From a virus, in the IMG/VR virus record IMGVR_UViG_3300025120_000278, positions 1 to 32,436 of that record: a stretch of DNA of 32,436 nucleotides. One strand, 5' to 3'. Below the pieces are notes generated by a model. It had not been told where the DNA came from, searched no databases, and was given only the letters and a program-made list of their open reading frames with translations. Both the position numbers and the translations under genes were made by a program. Positions 1-6,762 of this stretch are shown here, in pieces (the first letter of the stretch is position 1; each line of letters opens with the position of its first letter).

Positions 1-70
1 CTTTTTTCTGTCTTTACACACATAAACAAGCCTAAAACCCAAACTAAAACCAGTTTAAGTTCAGTTTTTT

Positions 71-100
71 AGTCATTATTGAGTCATTACTCAGTCATTA
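71..100. repeat. Three AGTCATTA boxes with an 11-bp period
   Basis: AGTCATTA starts at 71, 82 and 93, each followed by a different 3-base spacer. The 11-bp spacing puts the boxes on one face of the helix, as expected for cooperative protein binding. They lie in the terminal repeat upstream of the terminase genes, so a terminase-binding site or an operator are both possible. The function is not shown by sequence alone. Confidence 0.75.
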
Positions 101-124
101 AGCTGTGCAAAAAGGATTAAAAAG

Positions 125-163
125 GGTTTATTTTTGGATTCCGTAAACCAAGTAGTATATACT
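125..163. promoter_or_regulatory. Stem-loop plus AGTATATACT palindrome
   Basis: GGTTTA (125-130) can pair with TAAACC (144-149) around a 13-base loop. Just after it AGTATATACT (154-163) is a perfect 10-bp palindrome, followed by CTTTG. TTTG at 133-136 and TACTCTTTG at 160-168 loosely resemble a Bacteroidota promoter, but the -7 spacer is one base too long. It could be an operator over a packaging-operon promoter. This is inference. Confidence 0.35.
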
Positions 164-232
164 CTTTGAACACACAAACGCACACACACAAAACCAAAGT
201 TCAATTTTATAAAAGGTGTATATTTAAACATC

Positions 233-579
233 TATTTTAGAAGTTGAATAATACTTTGCGATATGAGCAATGATGTTTACTAGAAGATTGAGTGGTGATT
301 ATGAGAACAGTCATATCTGCTAGTGTTTTATTTAGTTAGCACTCACAAGCAGACTTCTTTTATAATGTTATGCTGGTTCTTATAAGAGGCACGAAGATAG
401 TGTTTGAGAATTAAATACTTTCACAGTTTCTATACAAAACACTGGTATAGGGTAAAATGTTAAAAGATAAGTTAATTATGAGGGGTATATGGGACAAAAA
501 AACTAGAGAAGTTCAATTTTATATCTTTATTATGAATGAAGTTTAAAAGATTATTGTATATTGGCAAACTAAACGAATA
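233..579. other. Long non-coding leader upstream of the terminase genes
   Basis: No convincing gene is found here. TCTGCTAGTG (316-325) pairs with CACT and AGCAGA (340-353) with a 4-base bulge, and CTTTTATAA-like and TTATAAGAGG segments between about 355 and 396 form a second hairpin. The 15-mer AAGTTCAATTTTATA occurs at 197-211 and again at 509-523. TATATTGGC (about 558-566) resembles a degenerate -7 element before the first gene. Plausible roles are a packaging (cos or pac) site or a structured 5' leader. A 29-codon reading frame at 457-546 is too weak to call. Confidence 0.5.
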
Positions 580-993
580 ATGATGGAAGAAGAAAAGAAA
601 CAAGTAGGTGATGAAGCTATGAAGAAGCGACCTAACAATATAGATGAGAACTTTAATCAAACTGCAAAGTCTTTATTACCTAAGAATAATGAAACAAGAC
701 AACTAGCTAGAATGACTAGGAAGTCTTTAGCTTACGCATTAGAAGGACAGCCTGTAAAGATTAAGATGGCATTAGATATATTATTTGATGAAGACCCTCG
801 TGCATACATAGATGCAATAGCGAAACTAATGAACTATGCAATGCCTAAACTATCATCTACAGAAATAAAGAAAGATACTGATACTAAGATTGAAATTAAC
901 TTAACTGAAGGTGCGACACTTGATGATATTAAGAAACAGATTAGAGGGCTTGAAGAAGCAGAAGATATTGACTATACAGAATTAGATGACTAA
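580..993 (+). CDS. terS: Putative terminase small subunit
   Basis: This 137-residue protein is charged and helical. Its middle (about 40-95) has the pattern of small terminase-like proteins of Bacteroidota phages: a basic TRKSLAYAL helix, then a DPRAYIDAIAKLMNYAMPK segment. The C-terminus (about 105-137) is acidic. Small subunits bind the packaging site and stimulate the large subunit. The identity rests mostly on position: it overlaps the large terminase by 8 bp (986-993). Two ATGs stand in tandem (580 and 583) and either could be used. No clear helix-turn-helix is visible, so the call is moderate. Confidence 0.65.
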   Translation: MMEEEKKQVGDEAMKKRPNNIDENFNQTAKSLLPKNNETRQLARMTRKSLAYALEGQPVKIKMALDILFDEDPRAYIDAIAKLMNYAMPKLSSTEIKKDTDTKIEINLTEGATLDDIKKQIRGLEEAEDIDYTELDD

Positions 994-2428
994 AAAAGCA
1001 TTACTTAGGTTTGCACTAGAAAAGAAACTATGTGAGATGAGTTTCTATGAGTTCTTTAAAGCAGCTTGGATAGTAGTAGAACCAGCAGTACCACTTTCTA
1101 CTAATTGGCATCACAAGTATATCTGTGATTTATTACAAGAAGAGTGTGAAAGAGTAATAGCACAGAAACCAAAAAATAAAGATATTATTATTAATGTACC
1201 CTTTAGAAGTACAAAGTCATTGATAGTAACTGTTATGTTTCCAGTATGGGCTTGGATAAAATCACCTAAATTAAGATTCATTACCTCTTCATACTCTGCA
1301 ACTCTTTCTATTGAACTTGCAACTAAGAGTAGAGATATTATATTTAGTGATTGGTTTAAGAGAAGATGGGGAGATGTATTTCATATTAAGAAAGACCAAA
1401 ACTTAAAAGAGAGATACGAGAACAACTTTGTTGGAATGAGAAGAGCAACATCAGTAGGTGGAACTGTTACAGGGCAAGGAGCAGACTTTCTTATTGTAGA
1501 TGACCCTCTTTCACCACAAATGGCAAGTTCTGCAACAGAAAGAGATAATGCTAATGAATGGTATAGGACTACATTCTATTCTAGGCTTAATCAACCTGAT
1601 ATTGGAGTTAGGATTATAATTATGCAAAGAGTACACGAAGATGACTTAACAGGATTCTTATTAGGTAGGGAAACTAGATTAAAGTATAAACACATCTGTA
1701 TTCCTGCTAAAAGTGGAGATGGTAACATAAAACCTGCACACCTAGAGGAGTTTTATGATAAAGATACTGGATTGTTTTGGGAAGATAGGTTTAGTCAAAG
1801 TACATTAGATGATTATAGGAGTGCATTAGGTAGTTATGGGTATGCTGGACAACTACAACAAACACCAACACCACTAGATAGTGGAATGATACATAAGGAT
1901 TGGTTTAAGGTAGATAGATATAGAGTTGAAGATTCAGTAGTTAATTTTGTAATTGACCCTGCATATACTGCTGACCAAAAGAATGACCCCTCTGCACTAC
2001 TAGCATATACCTATAAAGAGAACAGATGGCAGGTAGTGGATTGCGTTAATGTCTATAAAGAGTTCCCAGACTTAGTAAAATTCATTCAGCAGTGGGTTCA
2101 GAAGAATGGATATACAAATAGGAGCAGGATATATGTAGAGCCTAAAGCATCAGGTAAGTCTATCGTGCAAACTCTAGTAAGGGAAACAGGACTTAATGTT
2201 AAAGAAGACAAACCACCAACTAAAGACAAGGTAGCAAGAGTGAGTGATGTAAGTGCATCTTTAGAGAGTGGTAGAGTTAGTCTGCTTAATGGAGATTGGA
2301 ATGATGAGTTCTTAGACCAACTAACTAAATTTCCATCAGCTAAACACGATGATATGGTAGATTGCTTAGTAATGGCAGTAAACAAGGAGATTTGGAGTGG
2401 TGGAGGCAAGGTATTATATTTTTCATAA
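986..2428 (+). CDS. terL: Terminase large subunit (ATPase and nuclease)
   Basis: This 480-residue protein is the packaging motor that pumps DNA into the prohead through the portal and cuts concatemers. Residues 71-79 (VPFRSTKSL) fit a variant Walker A loop, and LIVDDP at 169-174 is Walker B. The C-terminal RNase H-like nuclease shows D324 (FVIDPAY), E385 (YVEPKASGKS) and the D455/D456/D459 cluster (KHDDMVDC), the expected acidic triad. Length is normal for the family. It is translationally coupled to the small subunit by an overlapping start. The Walker A lacks the usual second glycine, as in many phage terminases. The family is certain; the packaging type (cos or headful) cannot be told. Confidence 0.95.
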   Translation: MTKKALLRFALEKKLCEMSFYEFFKAAWIVVEPAVPLSTNWHHKYICDLLQEECERVIAQKPKNKDIIINVPFRSTKSLIVTVMFPVWAWIKSPKLRFITSSYSATLSIELATKSRDIIFSDWFKRRWGDVFHIKKDQNLKERYENNFVGMRRATSVGGTVTGQGADFLIVDDPLSPQMASSATERDNANEWYRTTFYSRLNQPDIGVRIIIMQRVHEDDLTGFLLGRETRLKYKHICIPAKSGDGNIKPAHLEEFYDKDTGLFWEDRFSQSTLDDYRSALGSYGYAGQLQQTPTPLDSGMIHKDWFKVDRYRVEDSVVNFVIDPAYTADQKNDPSALLAYTYKENRWQVVDCVNVYKEFPDLVKFIQQWVQKNGYTNRSRIYVEPKASGKSIVQTLVRETGLNVKEDKPPTKDKVARVSDVSASLESGRVSLLNGDWNDEFLDQLTKFPSAKHDDMVDCLVMAVNKEIWSGGGKVLYFS

Positions 2429-2525
2429 TTATTTTCAGTTTGTTGGAAAACTGTGAAACTATTTCATAGTTAAATTACTATTTTTGCCTAGTTTTGAATA
2501 ATTACTAAAAAATTATCAAATAATT
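2429..2525 (+). promoter_or_regulatory. Promoter-like gap with small hairpin
   Basis: AACTAT (2457-2462) pairs with ATAGTT (2466-2471) around TTC. TATTTTTG at 2479-2486, followed by CC, matches the Bacteroidota -7 element TAnnTTTG and lies about 40 bases before the next start. No TTTG stands 19 bases upstream, so strength is uncertain. The hairpin could be an operator. Confidence 0.45.
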
Positions 2526-2963
2526 ATGAAAAAGAAAGATATAGTTTACCTAAACGAAGAGCATCAAGAGGTTGTTGAAGTTCTTATGGAAGATGTTAAG
2601 AAAATAATGTATTATGCTACAGAAGATGAGATTGCAGGTAAATATCAAGACTTCTTAAATATACTTGACTCTGTTTACTTGTATTCAAATAATTTCCACG
2701 AAACAACACTAAAGATTGAAGATGGTGATGGAGCAATGGCAGAATTTATCTTTCTAATACCAAATATGTTATTCTATACCACTATTGGATTTCTTACTGC
2801 ACTAAAAACAAAAGAGAATGAAGATGCTGTGGATGTCAATTTGAAGAAGATTGCTAATTTATGTGAGAACTCTACAGGTGAGTTAGCAGATGTTCTTATA
2901 GATGCTACTGATGAAAAGAGATTGCTAGAGGGTGTTCTAGAGAGAGAAACAACAAATAACTAA
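2526..2963 (+). CDS. Conserved-looking phage protein of unknown function
   Basis: This 145-residue acidic protein has no recognised domain. It looks mainly helical, with a moderately hydrophobic stretch around residues 75-95 (FIFLIPNMLFYTTIGFLTAL) that does not make a convincing membrane helix because of its acidic flanks. It follows the promoter-like TATTTTTG and ends 3 bp before the tail-assembly chaperone start. That tight spacing suggests co-expression and a role in tail assembly, but nothing in the sequence proves it. Confidence 0.7.
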   Translation: MKKKDIVYLNEEHQEVVEVLMEDVKKIMYYATEDEIAGKYQDFLNILDSVYLYSNNFHETTLKIEDGDGAMAEFIFLIPNMLFYTTIGFLTALKTKENEDAVDVNLKKIANLCENSTGELADVLIDATDEKRLLEGVLERETTNN

Positions 2964-2966
2964 GAT

Positions 2967-3647
2967 ATGGTAGAGATTAATATTGAAAACAACTCATACG
3001 AGATTCCAACAGAGTGGAAAGACATTACACTAAGATATTGGTGTGGATTATACTCAATTATAAGTCAATATAACAGAAAAGATAAAGAAGGTAATGTTAT
3101 TGATGCAGAACACTCAGAAGTAGAGTTGCTTAAGATGAATAGGGATATATTTATGTATTTAACAGGACTTAGTCAAAATGAGATGAACAGGCTTGATGTA
3201 GATAGCGTTAATGAGGCTGTAGCGACATTCTCTAGCCTTTTAGAAGAATATAAGCCTAAAGGTATAGAAAAGTTTGAATTAGATGGTGAAGAATACTTAT
3301 TTCCAAAAGAATTTCTAAGAAGAAACACATTTGGAGATTATATTGAGTCTACTCACTTAGAAAGTACAATAGAAATAATGAAACACGGAAGGTTTGATGT
3401 ATTACCTGAGCAAATGGCAATACTTTGCAGGAGAGCAGATGAGGAGTATGATGATGATGCGATACCAGCTAAGACCGAGAAGTTTAAAGAATTAAGTATG
3501 GATTTCGTTTGGGAGTTCAGTTTTTTTTTGACAATGCAAAGCGTAAAATTAACTCGGACTTTCCAAATGTTTTTGGGGAAAACAGAAGAGGAAGTGGAGT
3601 TGGCAAAGGTAGAGTTTCTACAGTTGGACTCTACAACAAGTTCATAA
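2967..3647 (+). CDS. Tail assembly chaperone, short form (G-like)
   Basis: This 226-residue acidic, helical protein reads through a T9 tract at 3521-3529 in frame 0 and ends 38 codons later. Position upstream of the tail genes, and a second frame joined at a slippery run, are the classic signature of the lambda G/GT type tail-assembly chaperone. The short form would bind the tape measure protein and help the tube assemble. The codons around the slip are AGT TTT TTT TTG. Sequence similarity alone is weak; the identity is inferred from the frameshift architecture. Confidence 0.7.
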   Translation: MVEINIENNSYEIPTEWKDITLRYWCGLYSIISQYNRKDKEGNVIDAEHSEVELLKMNRDIFMYLTGLSQNEMNRLDVDSVNEAVATFSSLLEEYKPKGIEKFELDGEEYLFPKEFLRRNTFGDYIESTHLESTIEIMKHGRFDVLPEQMAILCRRADEEYDDDAIPAKTEKFKELSMDFVWEFSFFLTMQSVKLTRTFQMFLGKTEEEVELAKVEFLQLDSTTSS

Positions 3648-3847
3648 AGCCTTATGGATGGCTTAACAGCCTTTATATGGTGGCAGAGAAGGGAATATTT
3701 AGAATAGATGGTAATAATGATATTGATAGTGTGAAAAAAACAAATTTATATAAAGTATTAACTTACTTGAGCTACAACACTGCTAAGAACGACTATGAAA
3801 ATGCTGTACAGGAAAAAATACATAATAAAAATAATATAACACCATAA
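2967..3847 (+). CDS. Tail assembly chaperone, -1 frameshifted long form (GT-like)
   Basis: A -1 slip on T TTT TTT (3521-3527) or T TTT TTG (3524-3530) joins the 2967 frame to an open frame ending at 3847, giving about 293 residues. The second frame has no ATG of its own upstream (only TTG at 3509). It encodes a protein-like extension with a region YGWLNSLYMVAEKG and, nearer the end, KVLTYLSYNTAKNDYENAV, typical of the T domain of such chaperones. The alternative is a miscount of T in the homopolymer: one extra T would make a single continuous gene. Unusually, the tape measure gene lies 7 kb downstream and not next door. Confidence 0.65.
3521..3530 (+). promoter_or_regulatory. Slippery site for -1 ribosomal frameshifting
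   Basis: Nine T followed by G, read in frame 0 as AGT TTT TTT TTG. Both the P- and A-site codons can re-pair after a one-base slip back. No obvious strong stem-loop is seen directly downstream, and no Shine-Dalgarno stimulator is expected in this host group. Confidence 0.65.
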
Positions 3848-3849
3848 CA

Positions 3850-4989
3850 ATGGCAATAACAAGACTAACAGATATAATAACTGTATTTGACAGCAAATGG
3901 ACTTATGGAGATGTAAAGTTTGGGTATGATGGTGAAGTTAATCAAGACCACGACACTCAGTACCCATTAATGCTAGTAAATCCACCTGAATCAATAATGC
4001 CAGTAGTGTATGATGGTAGAGAGGAATATTCATTTGAAATAAACTTCTACAATCTATATTCTCAAGCAGCACAATCAGTAGTAACACTACAAAAGAGATG
4101 GGATAACTTACAGGACTTATCTAACGAATGGTTTGATATGGTGCTTAAAAACTACCAAGATGTAACTGTAGAGGCTTATCTTAATGATGAAAGTATAGAG
4201 ATAGAGAGAATTAAAGACACAAAGAATGATAAGTTAGTTCAAATCAAGTTAGTATTCACAATGAGTGCGTTTACTAAGTGTTTTAGACCTGTTTCTAGCT
4301 ATCCATCAGACTTTTCTGATTTATCAGTATGGCTAAGAGCAGATAGTAAGGTAACATTTGACATACCAACAAAAAGAGTTAGTGAGTGGGGTGATGGTTC
4401 AGGTAATGGACATAATGTAGCTCAATCTACTGCATCTAAACAACCATTAAGATATGGTTATGATGGTCAGAACGATAAATCATATTTTAGCTTTGATGGA
4501 ACTAATGACCTGATGACTTCAAGTAATAACTCACCTATAACAACAGATTTTACAATATTTGAAGTAAGTAGGATAGATGCAGTTAGTGATAATGTTTTTG
4601 GATGGAATAATGGAGCTGCTTCTATATCAATAGGTACTGATGCTAATGGATATTTATCTGCAACAGTAAATGATGGTGTAACTTCACTAAGTACAAACAC
4701 TTCTGTTGTTAATACCTTAAGTAGTCATATTGGTATATTAAAGAAGCATAATAAAAGAATTGACTTAGAGTATTATGACTCATCTAACTCTATAACTACA
4801 ACAGATAATGATGGTTCTTTTGACAATTCATTTTCTTTTAATACTGCTAAATTTGATATTGGCTCTTTAAACGCATCTAACTTTTTAAAAGGACAATTAC
4901 AGGAAGTTATAATTTACAATAGAGCATTATCAACTACTGAGATAGCCAATATTAAAGGTTACTTAAATTTAAAATATAAAATATATTAA
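3850..4989 (+). CDS. Tail protein with C-terminal LamG/concanavalin-like domain
   Basis: This 379-residue protein looks like a fusion. Residues 1 to about 150 form a compact tail-type domain with no named family (QYPLMLVNPPESIMP, then EYSFEINFYNLYS and WDNLQDLSNEWFDMVL). Residues about 155-379 have the LamG / concanavalin A-like jelly-roll pattern: LSVWLRADS, a W-x-D-G-S-G-NGHN turn, a YFSFDGTND strand, and the ending LQEVIIYNRALSTTEI, which is the usual last strand and helix of such domains. These domains bind glycans, so a surface-exposed tail protein touching the host polysaccharide is likely. It starts 3 bp after the chaperone frame ends and is followed 4 bp later by the next gene. Confidence 0.75.
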   Translation: MAITRLTDIITVFDSKWTYGDVKFGYDGEVNQDHDTQYPLMLVNPPESIMPVVYDGREEYSFEINFYNLYSQAAQSVVTLQKRWDNLQDLSNEWFDMVLKNYQDVTVEAYLNDESIEIERIKDTKNDKLVQIKLVFTMSAFTKCFRPVSSYPSDFSDLSVWLRADSKVTFDIPTKRVSEWGDGSGNGHNVAQSTASKQPLRYGYDGQNDKSYFSFDGTNDLMTSSNNSPITTDFTIFEVSRIDAVSDNVFGWNNGAASISIGTDANGYLSATVNDGVTSLSTNTSVVNTLSSHIGILKKHNKRIDLEYYDSSNSITTTDNDGSFDNSFSFNTAKFDIGSLNASNFLKGQLQEVIIYNRALSTTEIANIKGYLNLKYKIY

Positions 4990-4992
4990 GCT

Positions 4993-6759
4993 ATGGCAAA
5001 TTATTTAGGAGTTGTAAGTTGGGGAATAGTACCTGTTAATATTGATAGCTCTAATCTAGCTTCAATGAGTTGGGATTACAGAGCTAATCAATTAAAAAGT
5101 GCTAATGACCATCTAAGGTATCAAGTTCAATGGATGAAGGCTGGTGTAAACGAGGGCGTAGAGCCTAGTGCTGGTAATTTTGATGCTTCAACTGGAAAAG
5201 GAGATATTGTAAATGCAATATTTAAAATTGAAACAAGTGTTGATGGTATTAATTGGACTACTATTGGAACTATTAAAAAGTCAAGAGATGTTTCAAATAA
5301 AAGGTATCAAACAGGTTCAGCTCCAGCAGGTCATAGATTTACTATAGATATTAGTCAGTTAGTTTCTGACCAACTATCGTATAGCTTGTGTCCTATAAAC
5401 AAAGGTACTTGGCAGAGTCCTTTTTATGGAGGTATGAATGGTGGTATTACAATGCAAGATAATGTTATTGGTGCTTCGGCAGCATTAGGGTTTCCTATAA
5501 GCAATTATAATGTTTCTGAAAATGGAACATTTAGGAAGATTAGAGTTTCTGCTTCTTTTGATATTATTAATGGTGATGGACAGATTGTAGATGCAGGATA
5601 TACACTTTCTTATCCACCTGTCATAACTGTAATAAACTCAGTAAATCAATATGAAAGAGATAGTGTTTACTATTACGACCAATTCTTTCATAACGAAATT
5701 TCACCATCTGCAAATTTCTCAAAAAGATTCCTTACTAAATGTCCAAATTGGTATTATAATGATTCAGAAAATAAAGTAGCTTACCACAAGTTAGTTAGAA
5801 TGGATGAACAGGCAGAGTTTTTACAATGGTATGCTCATACGATTTATGATGGAAATAGTCCTACTCAGTTTTTAAACTATTACGAATTATTTGGAGTTGC
5901 TTACGATTATGATGGAACTCAAACTGAATTTGTTTTAGCTGATTTCAACTCTTTATTAGAAGATAGAACTCCTGTAGAATTTCAACATAACCAAAAAAGA
6001 ATGTTGATTCAGAATGTTAGTCCTGACTTTATTAATAATAATGCATATGTACCTCAAACTGGTTCAGGCAGACCCTACACAACTAAAGTAGCGCCAATAA
6101 CAGCAAATGTAGAGAAGTATAGATTAAATACAAGAGGACGTTACTTTGACAGTACACTTACCCCTCCTGCTTATGTAAATAAAACATTATCATCTACTAA
6201 TTGGTTTCAGATTGATAGAGAAAGTGAGAATATTCCTTATGGTTTTGTTAGGTTTCATTGGCTAAACTCAATGGGAGGTATTGATAGTTATACTGCTAAA
6301 AGAGATGTAGTAGAAGGATTAACTATAAATAGAGGTGTTGTTGAAAGAAAGAGTGGGGATAGAACTTGGTATCAAGACGATAGAAATCAAGGAAATGATA
6401 TAGCGACTTCTTTATATGTTTCAGATACTATGAGAGGTGGCGACTTGTACAAGGGGGGTAGAGAGGTTTCTAATGTTAATGCAGATAGAGTGCAAAGCGT
6501 ATATACAGAGCCATTAAACAAGTCGGTGGCTAATTGGTTAGAAGAAATGATGTTATCACCTAATGTATGGATAGAAATGGAAACAGATGCTACAGAGAGG
6601 GGGAGTGAGGTTAATCCATATTTAAGACCATCAACAAAGGGATATATTCCAGTTATAATCAATAATAGTGATATTGAAACTGTTAATCAAGAAAATGGCT
6701 TAGTTAAATTTAATATTGAGTACATTTTAGCACATAAAGTTCAAACACAAAGAAACTAA
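4993..6759 (+). CDS. Putative minor tail / tail-tip protein
   Basis: This 588-residue protein is rich in beta-strand-like, Asn/Ser/Tyr-containing sequence. Residues about 65-115 resemble a fibronectin- or sandwich-type segment (FKIETSVDGINWTTIGTIKKS). It has no signal peptide, membrane helix or catalytic motif that I recognise. It sits between two large glycan-domain tail proteins with 3-base gaps on both sides, so it is presumably part of the same tail-tip assembly. A structural role is inferred from position. Confidence 0.65.
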   Translation: MANYLGVVSWGIVPVNIDSSNLASMSWDYRANQLKSANDHLRYQVQWMKAGVNEGVEPSAGNFDASTGKGDIVNAIFKIETSVDGINWTTIGTIKKSRDVSNKRYQTGSAPAGHRFTIDISQLVSDQLSYSLCPINKGTWQSPFYGGMNGGITMQDNVIGASAALGFPISNYNVSENGTFRKIRVSASFDIINGDGQIVDAGYTLSYPPVITVINSVNQYERDSVYYYDQFFHNEISPSANFSKRFLTKCPNWYYNDSENKVAYHKLVRMDEQAEFLQWYAHTIYDGNSPTQFLNYYELFGVAYDYDGTQTEFVLADFNSLLEDRTPVEFQHNQKRMLIQNVSPDFINNNAYVPQTGSGRPYTTKVAPITANVEKYRLNTRGRYFDSTLTPPAYVNKTLSSTNWFQIDRESENIPYGFVRFHWLNSMGGIDSYTAKRDVVEGLTINRGVVERKSGDRTWYQDDRNQGNDIATSLYVSDTMRGGDLYKGGREVSNVNADRVQSVYTEPLNKSVANWLEEMMLSPNVWIEMETDATERGSEVNPYLRPSTKGYIPVIINNSDIETVNQENGLVKFNIEYILAHKVQTQRN

Positions 6760-6762
6760 TAT

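Larger units (their letters stand above)
1..232. repeat. Left copy of the 232-bp terminal direct repeat
   Basis: Bases 1-232 recur at 32205-32436 with two differences: A at 20 versus G at 32224, and G at 105 versus A at 32309. The repeat starts with ctttttt and ends with aaacatc. It means the molecule closes on itself (circular or permuted genome) or carries direct terminal repeats. Inside it are three AGTCATTA boxes, an AGTATATACT palindrome and a short CA-rich run. Confidence 0.95.

Noticed and set aside
168-194. CA-repeat as a biologically active repeat
   Set aside because: Too short and imperfect to assign; noted only as part of the terminal repeat.
457-546. 29-residue frame MLKDKLIMRGIWDKK...
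   Set aside because: Short, no overlap with neighbours and no conserved feature; chance in AT-rich DNA is likely.
3509-3847. Independent gene starting at TTG 3509
   Set aside because: It would begin with TTG inside the chaperone gene, and the frame-shift explanation accounts for it better.
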